Shown: positions 45,670 through 55,262 of the stretch, in pieces
Layout: each line of letters starts with the position of its first letter
Numbering within the stretch: position 1 is the first letter of the stretch
Source: Kurthia zopfii
GTDB taxonomy: Bacteria; Bacillota; Bacilli; Bacillales_A; Planococcaceae
DNA: 64,000 nucleotides
Assembly (NCBI RefSeq): GCF_003143955.1
Contig: NZ_QFVS01000002.1
Coordinates: forward strand, 1-64,000
Reading direction: 5' to 3'
Translations under genes and position numbers: made by a program
Notes under the pieces: generated by a model
What the model was told of the DNA's origin: nothing
The model's input: the letters and a program-made list of their open reading frames with translations, nothing else
Database searches by the model: none

Positions 45670-47604
45670 TTAAATTTTTAAATGCGCTAAATATCGCCAA
45701 CGAATTAAGTAGAAGTAGAGCAATTGAGCCACCGTCAAAGCAATCATGACGAAGATAATTTCCCGCATAATTGATAAATCGGCAATTCCTCGCCAAAAGA
45801 CTTGAAGCGATAAAAATGCGAAGGTACTATTCAACATAGCGATTCCCCACGGTAAAAAGAATTGTGGAATCAGCTGTCGATTGACGAGCTTTCGTAATTC
45901 CTTCTTTGTCACACCCATGCGATGCAATGTACTGTACTGCTTCTTCTCTTCGTCTAAATTCGTATACAATTTGAAGTAAATAAAACTACCTGCCGCTAAG
46001 AAAAATACCGCTGCCGCAAGTAAACCAATGAATAATAGTAATGCAAATGTCGAACGTATAAATGAATAATCGAGTCCTGTATTTTCAAAATAGAAAGGTA
46101 GACTACGCTCATTATCTGTAGCATATGCTGCATTCATAATGGCATCTAAATTATGCCCGATATATTTTGTTTCCTGCCATTTAGGTACATTGAAAATATA
46201 TAAATGGCTTGAAGACGCAGCTCCCGCCATCCCTTGCATCGGCGCATAAATATGTGTGAAATCATCATCATCTACTATGATCTGATTCGTCCCTAATTTA
46301 TCCGCCGCAAAAACGATTTTCGGATACGTTCGATCAATCGATAATTTCACATTGGATTCCTTCAAGACAGTATCCACTTTTTCTTTCGATAATTTCCGCA
46401 ATGATTCTTCTGAATAGGCTAGGAACATCGCCTCTCCTCGTTTTAAGGAGATTAATGGATAGCCTAATGACATCGCTAAATTATTCAAATCCCTCTCGCT
46501 AATGATGCGTACAGTCGCTTCTGTATTCGTCGAAGTCTGTCGCTTCACAACGATGCGATCCAGTCGATAACTCAAGCCCGCATCCTGCAACTCTTCTTGC
46601 AGCTGCGTGATATGCTGACGCTCATATGGATTTTGCGATGAACTCGTATAGACGAGGCTCAAAGGATTCAATTGATGATATTTATGTGAAAAAGTCGATA
46701 ATGAACTCAATGTGCCAATCGCCATAAATGCTAATACTGAAACCATTGAAGAAATGAAGAACATTCTCGCATTCGATTTCAGCATGGACGAAATTTCAGA
46801 AACGGACAGCAATCGATATTTATGCCAATAAATATTTTTATTCCGCTTAATTAATTTCAAAAATATTTGCACGGAATCGGTGAAAAACAAGTAAGTTCCG
46901 AGCGTTACAATCGGAGGCAATACACCTACTAATGTAATAAGATTCGTCTTCGTCGCATTCGCCGAAGCAAAGTAAGCAATCAGCAATAAGACGATGCCGA
47001 AAATCGCTCTAAACCAAGAGAATTTCACATCCTGCTGCGATTTTTGATACCCTTTGATCAACTTAATAATATTGTCATCTTTTATCGTAAAAATACTCAC
47101 ATAGGAAATGACGATGAATAATGTCGTGAATGTACCAATCGTCAATGCGAAAGGCTTCCATGAGAAATACAGCGAAAGCGATGTGATTTCAAGGATTTCT
47201 CTGACAATCATAAAGAAGAATTTTGAGAAGACGAAGCCAAATAAAATCCCTAAAATGATTGAAGTAAGCCCAATAATTAATATTTCAAATAGCACTAATT
47301 TATTTAATTGCTTCTTCTCCATACCGAGTTGAATCAGTATGCCGAACTCTTTTGACCGTGCTTCTAAAAATGCCCGCATTGAATAGAATAAGAAGAATAG
47401 CATGAATAATACTAAAATAACTTCAGCAATTAACATCCCTCTAAATGCAATTTCCGTCACGAACTCATTTTCAACTCTTGGGTGGAACATAAGCATTGAA
47501 TAAATGAAGAACACCATGACAGAAGATACACTCGCCATGAAGAATGCTGCATATACTCGTCGATTCCGAATTACATTACGGAAGGCGAACTGACGTAAAG
47601 TCAC
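45670..47604 (-). CDS. BceB-type ABC transporter permease
   Basis: A 644-residue FtsX-like permease with ten predicted TM helices. A large extracellular domain (about 310-510) lies between helices 7 and 8, the architecture of BceB/VraG/PsdB. Such permeases bind antimicrobial peptides that target lipid II-cycle intermediates (for example bacitracin) and both remove them and signal to the linked kinase. Start GTG at 47604, seven bases after GGGGGG, overlapping the ATPase gene by 29 bp. Which peptide is sensed is not predictable here. Confidence 0.92.
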   Translation of the reverse strand: MTLRQFAFRNVIRNRRVYAAFFMASVSSVMVFFIYSMLMFHPRVENEFVTEIAFRGMLIAEVILVLFMLFFLFYSMRAFLEARSKEFGILIQLGMEKKQLNKLVLFEILIIGLTSIILGILFGFVFSKFFFMIVREILEITSLSLYFSWKPFALTIGTFTTLFIVISYVSIFTIKDDNIIKLIKGYQKSQQDVKFSWFRAIFGIVLLLIAYFASANATKTNLITLVGVLPPIVTLGTYLFFTDSVQIFLKLIKRNKNIYWHKYRLLSVSEISSMLKSNARMFFISSMVSVLAFMAIGTLSSLSTFSHKYHQLNPLSLVYTSSSQNPYERQHITQLQEELQDAGLSYRLDRIVVKRQTSTNTEATVRIISERDLNNLAMSLGYPLISLKRGEAMFLAYSEESLRKLSKEKVDTVLKESNVKLSIDRTYPKIVFAADKLGTNQIIVDDDDFTHIYAPMQGMAGAASSSHLYIFNVPKWQETKYIGHNLDAIMNAAYATDNERSLPFYFENTGLDYSFIRSTFALLLFIGLLAAAVFFLAAGSFIYFKLYTNLDEEKKQYSTLHRMGVTKKELRKLVNRQLIPQFFLPWGIAMLNSTFAFLSLQVFWRGIADLSIMREIIFVMIALTVAQLLYFYLIRWRYLAHLKI

Positions 47605-48349
47605 CTACATTCCCCCCTAATAGGCTAAGTACATTTAATATACCTTGGAAGAAAGTCTGTCTTTGGTCATCTCGGTAAATTTCATTGAAGTACTCGCCAT
47701 CTTTTATGAATAACACGCGATCACAAAAGCTCGCTGCGATCGGATCATGCGTCACCATAACGATTGTTGTATTCTCACGCTTATTAATTCGACCGAGTAA
47801 TTCGAGAACATCCTTCGTCGATTTCGAATCCAAATTGCCCGTAGGTTCATCCGCTAAAATAAGTGATGGCTGGTGAATTAATGCACGACCAATCGCCGTT
47901 TTCTGCGCCTGACCACCAGAGATTTCATTCGGTCTTTTTTCTAAAATCCCTGTAATGCCAAGTTCTTTCGCAATATAATTCACACGTTTCTGCATTTCAG
48001 ACACTTTCACATCTGCCAATGTTAGTGGTAGCACCATATTCTCTTCAACATTTAGCATCTGTAATAAGTTAAAATCTTGGAAAATGAAGCCGAGTTCCTT
48101 GCGACGAAAATACGCTAATTTTGTCTTATCCAATTCATGCGGATTAACACCATCCAACTCGATTGAGCCTGAAGTCGGTCGGTCAATTGTCGAAATGACA
48201 TTTAATAAAGTTGTCTTTCCACTACCGGATGGCCCCATAATAGCGACAAATTCACCCTTCTCCACTTCTAAGCTAAATTGATTTAATGCGCGGTGTGTAA
48301 CTTTTCCTTCATACACCTTCGTCAAATCTTCAATTTTCAATAAAGTCAT
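47576..48349 (-). CDS. BceA-type ABC transporter ATP-binding protein
   Basis: A 257-residue ATPase of the MacB/LolD-like class. It has Walker A GPSGSGKTTLLNVI, the Q-loop FIFQDFNLL, the signature SGGQAQKTAIGRAL, Walker B LILADEPTGNLDSK and the H-loop VMVTHDP. It powers the adjacent BceB-type permease. ATG at 48349 is seven bases from GAGG (another ATG is two codons upstream). The C-terminal extension after YRDDQRQTFF is as in BceA proteins. Confidence 0.93.
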   Translation of the reverse strand: MTLLKIEDLTKVYEGKVTHRALNQFSLEVEKGEFVAIMGPSGSGKTTLLNVISTIDRPTSGSIELDGVNPHELDKTKLAYFRRKELGFIFQDFNLLQMLNVEENMVLPLTLADVKVSEMQKRVNYIAKELGITGILEKRPNEISGGQAQKTAIGRALIHQPSLILADEPTGNLDSKSTKDVLELLGRINKRENTTIVMVTHDPIAASFCDRVLFIKDGEYFNEIYRDDQRQTFFQGILNVLSLLGGNVGDFTSVRLP

Positions 48350-48362
48350 TGTCATCCCTCTT

Positions 48363-49352
48363 TTAAGAATATTTGAAATGGATCGTCACAGTCGTCCCTT
48401 GATTCACTTCAGATTCGATTTCCATTTTATGCCCTAATTTCGCACAGATTTCTTTTGCTAAATACAGTCCCATACCTGTTGACTCTCCAGATTTACGACC
48501 GTTTTCTCCTGTGAAAAAGGCTTTTGTCACACGTTTTAAATCATTCGCTGGAATACCGATTCCTTCATCACGAATTTTCAGTGCGACACCATCATCCGAT
48601 TTTTCAGCAGTCATATATACTTTTTTGCCATCATCAAATGTGTATTTCACAGCATTCGTTAAAAATTGGCCGATAATAAATTTAATCCATTTTAAGTCTG
48701 TTGGTACTTCAATCGATTCATCAACATCAATACTTGGGAATACATGATTGGAAATAAATAGCCTCTTATGTTGATTGACGACTTCAGTAATAATTTGTTT
48801 CAAAGGCATTTGCTCAATCTTCATATCTTCTTCGAAAGTATCAAGTCTAGCATTCATCAACACCATTTCTAAGCCGTGTTTTAAGCGCTCCATCTCTTCT
48901 CGCGTACTTTTCTTATCCAATGGTCCATCTTCTTGTAACATCATCTCCATGACAGATAATGGTGTCTTCATCTGATGCACCCATTGATTCATAAATTGTA
49001 AATGTCTATTTTGCTTCGCGTACAATTCCTGTGCTTCTAGCTGATAAATTCGATATAGCTCATGCATATACGTTTCTACGCGTTCATGCTCGGCTGTTTT
49101 CGCATTATTTTGAAGCGCATCATCCATCGATTTAGGTAATTGCGCGATTTTTTTGTAAAAAGATTGGCGCATGATATAACGCATGCATAAGAAGGTTAGC
49201 GTCAAAACGACCGTAATAATGAGTGTGTAAATCATCGTACTCGTATTTCGGAAGCCGTCTAACCAGTATAATAATAATATGAAACAAGCTACGAACAACT
49301 CGAAAAAGAAGAACATAACATGGTCTTTCACAAATAATTTGAATGCCTCCAT
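48363..49352 (-). CDS. BceS-type intramembrane-sensing histidine kinase
   Basis: A 329-residue kinase with two closely spaced N-terminal TM helices and almost no extracellular loop, the hallmark of Bce-type kinases that sense through their ABC transporter. The phospho-acceptor is in WVHQMKTPLSVMEMM. N, G1 and G2 boxes follow (FLTNAVKYTFDDG, IRDEGIGIP, GESTGMGLYLAKEI). ATG at 49352 is six bases after GAGGAGG inside the regulator's 3' end, next to its stop. Confidence 0.92.
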   Translation of the reverse strand: MEAFKLFVKDHVMFFFFELFVACFILLLYWLDGFRNTSTMIYTLIITVVLTLTFLCMRYIMRQSFYKKIAQLPKSMDDALQNNAKTAEHERVETYMHELYRIYQLEAQELYAKQNRHLQFMNQWVHQMKTPLSVMEMMLQEDGPLDKKSTREEMERLKHGLEMVLMNARLDTFEEDMKIEQMPLKQIITEVVNQHKRLFISNHVFPSIDVDESIEVPTDLKWIKFIIGQFLTNAVKYTFDDGKKVYMTAEKSDDGVALKIRDEGIGIPANDLKRVTKAFFTGENGRKSGESTGMGLYLAKEICAKLGHKMEIESEVNQGTTVTIHFKYS

Positions 49353-49353
49353 G

Positions 49354-50058
49354 TTATACCTCCTCATCGCTTAATATAAAGCGGTAGCCTGCTCCTCGAA
49401 CTGTCTCAATCGTAGACTTAATATGATAATCCGCTAATTTCTTTCGTACGCGTGTCATATTAACATTCAAAGTATTTTCATCCACAAATGCTTGATCATC
49501 CCAAAGTTCTTCCAATAAGCGTTCACGTGATACAACTTTCGGTGATTCACCCATTAATAGTTCAAGAATGACGCATTCCTTCTTCTGAAGTGGTAATGCA
49601 TCTGTCTTCGTCTGTAATTCCATTCTTTCTAAATAGAGCTGCAATTGCCCTAATTTCACCGTTCTCTCCTCTTGTTTTGAGGCATATTCACCATATGTTC
49701 TTCTCAAGTGACTCTTAATTTTTGCTAAAACAATTTCATAATGGAAAGGCTTCGTAATGAAGTCATCGCCACCATTTTCAAGTGCAAAAATTTGATCCAT
49801 CTCACCAGAGCGAGCAGAAATATATATGATTGGTACAGTGGTGAATTGTCGCAATTGACGACACCAGTAGTACCCATCATATGAAGGTAGATTTATGTCC
49901 AATAAAACAAGGTGAGGAGAGAAGGCATTGAATTCTTCAACAATTTGATCGAATGCCTCTACAGTTTTCACTTCATAATGATATTTACTAAGTGTATCTG
50001 CTAACATCGAAGCGATCTTCAAATCATCTTCCACAATTAGAATGCGGTGCTTATCCAT
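49354..50058 (-). CDS. BceR-type OmpR-family response regulator
   Basis: A 234-residue regulator. The receiver domain has acidic EDD near the N-terminus, the phospho-acceptor Asp in LVLLDINLPSYDGYYW and Lys in DDFITKPFHYE. A winged-helix DNA-binding domain follows (TRVRKKLADYHIKSTIETVRGAGYRF). In Bce systems it activates the transporter operon. Here the order regulator, kinase, ATPase, permease is continuous, so it probably autoregulates. It lies 24 bp downstream of lplA. Confidence 0.92.
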   Translation of the reverse strand: MDKHRILIVEDDLKIASMLADTLSKYHYEVKTVEAFDQIVEEFNAFSPHLVLLDINLPSYDGYYWCRQLRQFTTVPIIYISARSGEMDQIFALENGGDDFITKPFHYEIVLAKIKSHLRRTYGEYASKQEERTVKLGQLQLYLERMELQTKTDALPLQKKECVILELLMGESPKVVSRERLLEELWDDQAFVDENTLNVNMTRVRKKLADYHIKSTIETVRGAGYRFILSDEEV

Positions 50059-50082
50059 TTCCTTCTCCTCCTGTTCCCTTGA

Positions 50083-51075
50083 TTAATACATTAGTTGTAC
50101 GAACTCATCCGTCGTCACGCCACCGAAGTATTTCGGTACATCAATTGTAGCGAGTGCTTCTTTGATTGCTTGTGCATCATAGCGTACACCTTTTAACGCA
50201 GACTCAACGTCTACCATATCACCTACACCGAAGAAATCCCCAAAGATATGGATATCTTCAATCATACCTTTTTTCACTTCTAAACGTAGGTCGATAAAGC
50301 CTGATTTGAATTTCTTCGAGCGCATCGTATTGAACTTAGGTGATTTACCGTAATTCCAATCCCATTGCTGGTAACGACTTTCAGAAATTTCATAGATTGC
50401 TTTCCAATCTTCATCTGTTAAGTCATAGTATTGAATATTTTCTTCGCCGCCGAAAATTGAATGAAGAATTTCTAAACGGAAATCTTCTACTGTTACAGTT
50501 TTATCTTCTAATAGTTCAATAATATTCGTCACACGTGAGCGTACTGATTTGATTCCTTTTGATTCGATTTTTTCTTTTTTAGGTCGTAAAGCATTTACAA
50601 CTTCATTAATATTCGCATCAAACATCAGTGTACCATGGCTGAACATGCGACCTTTCGTAGAGAACATCGCGTTGCCAGAGAATTTCTTCCCTTCTGCAAG
50701 AATGTCGTTACGGCCTGATAATTCCGCATTCACACCCATATTGTTCAATGCATCTACTACAGGTTGAGTGAATTTCTTAAAGTTTTGGAAATTGTCTTCT
50801 TCATCCTTCGTTAAGAAGCTGAAGTTCAAGTTTCCTAAATCATGATACACCGCTCCACCACCTGAAAGACGGCGCACGACAATAATATCATTCGCTTCAA
50901 CGTAGTCCGTATTAATTTCTTCTACGGTATTTTGGTTACGTCCAATAATGATTGAAGGCTGATTTATGTAAAAAAGTAATAACCCTTCTTCAACGTCTAA
51001 ATGATTTAATGCATATTCCTCGATTGCTAAATTGATTCGAGGGTCTGTGATTCCTTTATTATCAATGAATAACAT
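50083..51075 (-). CDS. lplJ: Lipoate-protein ligase (LplJ-like)
   Basis: LplA/LplJ activates free lipoate with ATP and transfers it to the lipoyl domains of 2-oxoacid dehydrogenases and GcvH. The 330-residue protein begins MLFIDNKGITDPRINLAIEEY and contains IIIGRNQNTVEEIN, VVRRLSGGGAVYHDLGNLNFSF, and the lipoyl-AMP Lys region GRNDILAEGKKFSGNA. The frame is open to 51171, but homology and the AAAGGAG site support 51075. The yhfH gene lies divergently upstream, as in B. subtilis. Confidence 0.94.
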   Translation of the reverse strand: MLFIDNKGITDPRINLAIEEYALNHLDVEEGLLLFYINQPSIIIGRNQNTVEEINTDYVEANDIIVVRRLSGGGAVYHDLGNLNFSFLTKDEEDNFQNFKKFTQPVVDALNNMGVNAELSGRNDILAEGKKFSGNAMFSTKGRMFSHGTLMFDANINEVVNALRPKKEKIESKGIKSVRSRVTNIIELLEDKTVTVEDFRLEILHSIFGGEENIQYYDLTDEDWKAIYEISESRYQQWDWNYGKSPKFNTMRSKKFKSGFIDLRLEVKKGMIEDIHIFGDFFGVGDMVDVESALKGVRYDAQAIKEALATIDVPKYFGGVTTDEFVQLMY

Positions 51076-51137
51076 GGATCTTCCATCTCCTTTAAAAAGT
51101 TCTCTCTTATATTTTACTTTATTTTTCATGTTTTGTA

Positions 51138-51167
51138 TTGACATTTCATTCTGTGTTATAATACAAT
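51138..51167 (+). promoter_or_regulatory. Promoter of yhfH
   Basis: TTGACA (51138-51143), 18-bp spacer, TACAAT (51162-51167), 51 bp before the yhfH start and inside the divergent lplJ upstream region. Confidence 0.65.
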
Positions 51168-51217
51168 ACATATTAACAAATCAGTAATATAACAGATTGC
51201 TTAGGAGGCGAATTCAA

Positions 51218-51343
51218 ATGTTAGAAAACGTTGTAGAATTTTTCAAGAACCTACCGGACAAACATTGTGCTACTTGCGGTGATAAGATCGAGGAACAAAG
51301 CGAGTGTTATTCAAACACTTGTGAGCATTGCGAATCACTTTAA
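51218..51343 (+). CDS. yhfH: Small two-CxxC protein, YhfH family
   Basis: A 41-residue gene. ATG at 51218 follows TTAGGAGG by eight bases, and it ends at TAA 51341-51343. The product starts MLENVVEFFKNLPDKHC and has two CxxC pairs (CATC at 17-20, CEHC at 35-38) plus a further Cys at 30, suggesting a small zinc ribbon. Sequence and location beside the lipoate ligase gene match B. subtilis yhfH. Function unknown. It has its own promoter and a strong terminator at 51489. Confidence 0.85.
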   Translation: MLENVVEFFKNLPDKHCATCGDKIEEQSECYSNTCEHCESL

Positions 51344-51488
51344 ACAATACTGTTGTGGCCTTGTACTAGGAATTCCCCAAAAATATTCCTAGCCAAACCA
51401 CTCGTTCATATTCTATTTGAACTGTAGAATATGAACCTATATTAAGTCGCTTAACTGAATGTATATTTCGCTTCAAACTAAATATGCA

Positions 51489-51529
51489 AAAAACGCTTAG
51501 AGATTCTGAACCAATCTCTAAGCGTTTTT
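51489..51529 (+). terminator. Terminator of yhfH
   Basis: A perfect 17-bp stem (51489-51505 with 51513-51529), 7-base loop and T run at the end of the stem, 146 bp after the yhfH stop. A and T runs on both sides allow bidirectional use. Confidence 0.8.
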
Positions 51530-51546
51530 CTTTGTTTTAAGACAAT

Positions 51547-51590
51547 AAAAATGGTGAGCGAAAAGGATTACTCCTCTTCACTCACCATTT
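51547..51590 (-). terminator. Terminator of yhgE
   Basis: AAATGGTGAG (51549-51558) pairs with CTCACCATTT (51581-51590) around a 22-base loop with further partial pairing; TTTT follows on the minus strand. It starts 6 bp after the yhgE stop. Confidence 0.7.
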
Positions 51591-51595
51591 ATGCT

Positions 51596-54082
51596 TTACT
51601 CTTTTGCTTCTGCATCACGCGCTGCGTCACCTGAATGTCTTCTTTTGAACACAAGTTTGAAGTAACCGAATGTGATCAATGAACATACAACGATAATCGC
51701 AGTTAATATGCCGACGTTTTTCCAATAGAAGTTCATGTCGCCTGTAGAAATGGCCGCTTTGAATCCATTGATTGTATAAGTCATTGGCATGTATTGATTA
51801 ATTGCTTGAAGCGGTTTTGGAATTAATTCTAGTGGGAATGTACCCGCACTCGAAGTTAATTGCATAACCATTAAAATTAAGACGATATAACGACCAACGT
51901 CATTGAAGATCGAAACGAACATTTGAATAATCGCAATGAATGTGAAACTTGCGATCAGAGCTAGGAAGAATACCGCCAGTAAATTCTCGACTTCTATTCC
52001 TAACATTAACTTAACTAAAGCGACAACGATAATCGATTGTAAGAAACCAATTACTGCTAATACACTTGTTTTACTGAAGTACCATGCTGTACCACTTGTT
52101 GGACGAGTTGCTGGATGAACGACAGAGAAAATAACTGTTAATACTAATCCACCAACTAGTAAGCCCATTGATAAGAAGTATGGCGCGAAACCTGTACCGT
52201 AGTTTTCTACTGGGTTCATCGCTTTTTTATCAACTTCAACTGGGTTACTAACCATATTATATGTTGCATTTGTTGCTTTTACTTCGCCTGCTTCATCTGA
52301 AGCGTCAGAAAGTTTGTTTTGTAATGTTTTCGTACCATCTTTCAAATCAACAGTACCATTTAACAATTTGCCAGAACCGTCAATTAACTTCACAGTACCT
52401 GTTAATAATGACTTCGTACCGTTCGATAATGTGCCTAGACCTAGAGATAAATCTTGTGAACCTGTCTCAAGTTTGCCCATACCGTTCGTTAATTTTGAAG
52501 CACCGTTTTCTAATGTACCTAGACCTGTTACAAGTTTAGAAGAACCACCTTGTAATTGTGCTAAACCTGAATCAAGTGAGCCGATCCCATTTTGCAATGC
52601 GCCAGCACCTTCATCTAATTTTTTCGCACCGGCAATTGAGTTACCCCAGTTACCTTCTAATTGATCTGTACCTGCGGCTAATTGCTTCGTACCTGGTTGT
52701 AATTCCTGTGTAACTTTTTGTTCCATTTGAGAAGCACCTGCTGCAACTTTTGCTGCACCCGCTTTTAACGTTGACAAGTCTTCTGTATTTGGTAATGCTA
52801 CATTTGCTACTTTTTCATTTAGCTTCGCTGTGTTGGCACTTAATGATGCTGCACCTTCACTCGTTGCTTGCGCGCCAGCACTGATTTGTTGTGCTGATGC
52901 TAATAATGCTTGTTTTTGTTCTTCTGGAATTTCTAATCCTTCCAGTTGTTTCGCTAATGCTGCTGTTCCATTTGCTACATTTTGTGTTCCTTCAGCTACT
53001 TTACCTGCGCCGCCATTAATACCTGCAACACCTTCCTGTAGTTGAGAAACAGTTTGTGGCATAGAACCCATACCTTCTACAAGTTTAGAAACACCTGCAG
53101 AAACACTTTGAGATCCGTCTCTTAATGAACCTAGACCCGAACCAAGTGCTGATACACCGTTATTTACAGCTTGCGCACCATTGTTTAATGCTTGGATATT
53201 ACCTGTATTCCCTTCAAGTCCTGAAACTAAAGTGGCTGTGCCATCTTTTAATTGTGTCGAACCTGATTGTAATTGACTTGAACCATCTTTCGCTGAAGAA
53301 ATACCATTTGAAAGTTCTCCTGCGCCTGATTTAGCTGAAGTCGCACCTTCTGCTAATTGACTCGCACCACCAGCAGCTGACGTAATACCATCTGCTAATT
53401 TCACTGAACCTTCTTGTGCTGAATGCGCACCATCGTCTAACTTCGCTGTACCGTCTTTCGCTGTACCTAGACCGTCTTTCAAGTCTGTTACACCATTTTG
53501 TAATTTCTTAGAGCCGTCTTTTAATTTGCCTGCTCCATCTGCTGCTTCTCCAAAACCATCACCCATTTTAGCGATATTTTTGAATAATTGTTTTGCATAA
53601 GTTTTAGAAACTTCTGTATTTACTTCCTCACGAATTGTCTCAACAGCAGACTTACCAATTTGTCCACTTAAGAAGTTGATTCCTTCGTTCGGCGTGAATT
53701 TAATTTTCAATTTCTCTGGCTTATCTTCTAATAAAGTACCAGCATTTTTAGAGAAGTCTTTCGGAATTTTGATCGTCATATAATACTCGCGATTTTCCAT
53801 CCCTTTCTTCGCTTCTTTCTCATCTACTACTACAAATTTCAACGCTTCTTTTTCGAGTAACTTATCGGTTAAGTCATCTCCAAGCGTTAATTTCTTACCA
53901 TCTACTTTTGCACCAGTGTCTTGATTGACTACGGCTACTGGCATACGATCTAAGTGACCATATGGATCCCAGAATGACCATAGGAACATTCCAGCGTAAA
54001 TGATTGGCACGAATAAAATCGCGATTAACGAAACTAACATCATGCGATTTTTAAATATTTTGGACCATTCGGCTTTAATCAA
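51596..54082 (-). CDS. yhgE: YhgE/Pip-family membrane protein with DGA/LxxG repeat region
   Basis: An 828-residue protein of the YhgE/Pip (phage infection protein) family. There is one N-terminal TM helix (about 11-33), a MPVAVVNQDTGA segment and a conserved extracellular N-domain. A long repeat stalk (about 185-615) is built of short DGxxxLxxG and xGAxxLxxG units. Five or six C-terminal TM helices of ABC-2 type follow (about 640-815). Lactococcal Pip is a phage receptor; the native role may be transport or wall-linked. It is 68 bp downstream of a TetR gene, as in Bacillus yhgD-yhgE. Confidence 0.9.
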   Translation of the reverse strand: MIKAEWSKIFKNRMMLVSLIAILFVPIIYAGMFLWSFWDPYGHLDRMPVAVVNQDTGAKVDGKKLTLGDDLTDKLLEKEALKFVVVDEKEAKKGMENREYYMTIKIPKDFSKNAGTLLEDKPEKLKIKFTPNEGINFLSGQIGKSAVETIREEVNTEVSKTYAKQLFKNIAKMGDGFGEAADGAGKLKDGSKKLQNGVTDLKDGLGTAKDGTAKLDDGAHSAQEGSVKLADGITSAAGGASQLAEGATSAKSGAGELSNGISSAKDGSSQLQSGSTQLKDGTATLVSGLEGNTGNIQALNNGAQAVNNGVSALGSGLGSLRDGSQSVSAGVSKLVEGMGSMPQTVSQLQEGVAGINGGAGKVAEGTQNVANGTAALAKQLEGLEIPEEQKQALLASAQQISAGAQATSEGAASLSANTAKLNEKVANVALPNTEDLSTLKAGAAKVAAGASQMEQKVTQELQPGTKQLAAGTDQLEGNWGNSIAGAKKLDEGAGALQNGIGSLDSGLAQLQGGSSKLVTGLGTLENGASKLTNGMGKLETGSQDLSLGLGTLSNGTKSLLTGTVKLIDGSGKLLNGTVDLKDGTKTLQNKLSDASDEAGEVKATNATYNMVSNPVEVDKKAMNPVENYGTGFAPYFLSMGLLVGGLVLTVIFSVVHPATRPTSGTAWYFSKTSVLAVIGFLQSIIVVALVKLMLGIEVENLLAVFFLALIASFTFIAIIQMFVSIFNDVGRYIVLILMVMQLTSSAGTFPLELIPKPLQAINQYMPMTYTINGFKAAISTGDMNFYWKNVGILTAIIVVCSLITFGYFKLVFKRRHSGDAARDAEAKE

Positions 54083-54150
54083 CTTACTTCCTCCTCTAAA
54101 TACGTTGTGACCATTTTTCCCACGCAGTCATTTTTGCGATTAAAAATACT

Positions 54151-54735
54151 CTAAGGTGTCAATCCACCAAAGAGAGTATTGTTAAATAGCTCAACGATAG
54201 CATTTTCATCTAATTCTTCATCATGTCTCTTAGGCCACTCTACTACAAATGCCAGATATGATTTGAACACTAAATAAGCGATATGTTGGGGGTTACATTG
54301 TTTAATTTCTTTTTTATCAATGGCAATTTGAATTTTGCTCGCAATATACGTCAAAACTTCATTCTCAATTTTGATGAGCATTTTCTCGACTTGAGGTGTG
54401 CGTAATGCATGACCTTCTTCAATTAATTTTGAGTAAAGCTTATGCATCTCTCTAAATTGCAAAAGATTCATTAATATTCTATGTGCATTCTCTAAAAAGC
54501 TTAACTCCGGATTGATTATTTGCTCTGTTTCATTCCTCATCTCGCAAATCATTGCTAGCACAATTTCTTCGAATAAAACGTCTTTATTATTAAAAAATGT
54601 ATAAATCGTTCCTTTACCTACATTCGCCATTTGTGCAACTTGTTCCATCGTTGTCGCCTTGTAGCCGAATAAAGTAAATGACTGATTTGCCGCGACTAAT
54701 ATTTCATGTCGACGATCCATTCCCTCACTCCTCAT
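54151..54735 (-). CDS. yhgD: TetR/AcrR-family regulator (YhgD-like)
   Basis: A 194-residue TetR regulator. The HTH is complete (RRHEILVAANQSFTLFGYKATTMEQVAQMANVGKGTIYTFFNNKDVLF, residues 8-56). The C-terminal domain is a generic ligand-binding helical bundle. It is encoded just upstream of yhgE on the same strand and probably controls that gene and itself; no operator could be defined. Confidence 0.9.
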   Translation of the reverse strand: MRSEGMDRRHEILVAANQSFTLFGYKATTMEQVAQMANVGKGTIYTFFNNKDVLFEEIVLAMICEMRNETEQIINPELSFLENAHRILMNLLQFREMHKLYSKLIEEGHALRTPQVEKMLIKIENEVLTYIASKIQIAIDKKEIKQCNPQHIAYLVFKSYLAFVVEWPKRHDEELDENAIVELFNNTLFGGLTP

Positions 54736-54762
54736 TTTCTCGTGTTCGAATTTTTAATTTTA

Positions 54763-54799
54763 AAATGACTAGAAACCATTTTCGGTCATCTAGTCATTT
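54763..54799 (-). terminator. Terminator of the lipoprotein/two-component cassette
   Basis: An 11-bp stem (AAATGACTAGA / TCTAGTCATTT, 54763-54773 with 54789-54799) about 40 bp after the last gene. The T run is short and broken, so confidence is moderate. Confidence 0.55.
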
Positions 54800-54836
54800 A
54801 TTCTATACCTACGCTAAACAAAAAGCAAATGATTTT

Positions 54837-55262
54837 TTACTCTTTTTTCACCTTTTTTAAATCCGGATTGCCTATGATGAACTGCTTCTTAGGCATTACA
54901 TGCAGTCCCCGTGCCTCTGTATGCGCATACACATAGTACACACCTTCTTTTGCAATAGGAACAGCCGCTTCGTAAACTCCTTTACCTTTTAACTTGGCAT
55001 CGTACTGTTTCCCCTGCTCTCGCTCACCCGAATTCCAAATTTCGAATTTCACAGACGTCGCATCATCCACATCTTCCTTGCCCTGTGTCACATGGACGCT
55101 TAAAGGAAGTTCTTTTTTGAAAGGTTGCTTCTCATCGACTAAATAGTCTACTTTCACTTCAATCATCGTAGAAGGTTCGGCTTGCACTTTTTCACCTTTG
55201 TCTGTACAGCCCGCTAATATAGTTGCTACTAAAAATAAAAGGATCGCCCATTTTTTCATCAT
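54837..55262 (-). CDS. FixH/YtkA-like lipoprotein
   Basis: A 141-residue lipoprotein: signal peptide with lipobox ILAGC (Cys about 19), then a single beta-sandwich domain of the FixH/YtkA type (SMTIEVKVDYLVDEKQ-like start as TMIEVKVDYLVDEKQP, KFEIWNSGER, GVYEAAVPIAKEGVYYVYAH). Such domains face the outside of the membrane and are linked in other bacteria to cytochrome oxidase or copper handling. Its start overlaps the kinase stop in an ATGA, so it is translationally coupled to the two-component system. A role as accessory sensor is inferred. Confidence 0.85.
   Translation of the reverse strand: MMKKWAILLFLVATILAGCTDKGEKVQAEPSTMIEVKVDYLVDEKQPFKKELPLSVHVTQGKEDVDDATSVKFEIWNSGEREQGKQYDAKLKGKGVYEAAVPIAKEGVYYVYAHTEARGLHVMPKKQFIIGNPDLKKVKKE

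Noticed and set aside
51076-51171. 32-codon N-terminal extension of lplJ
   Set aside because: Lipoate ligases begin at MLFID, and the extension overlaps the divergent promoter region.
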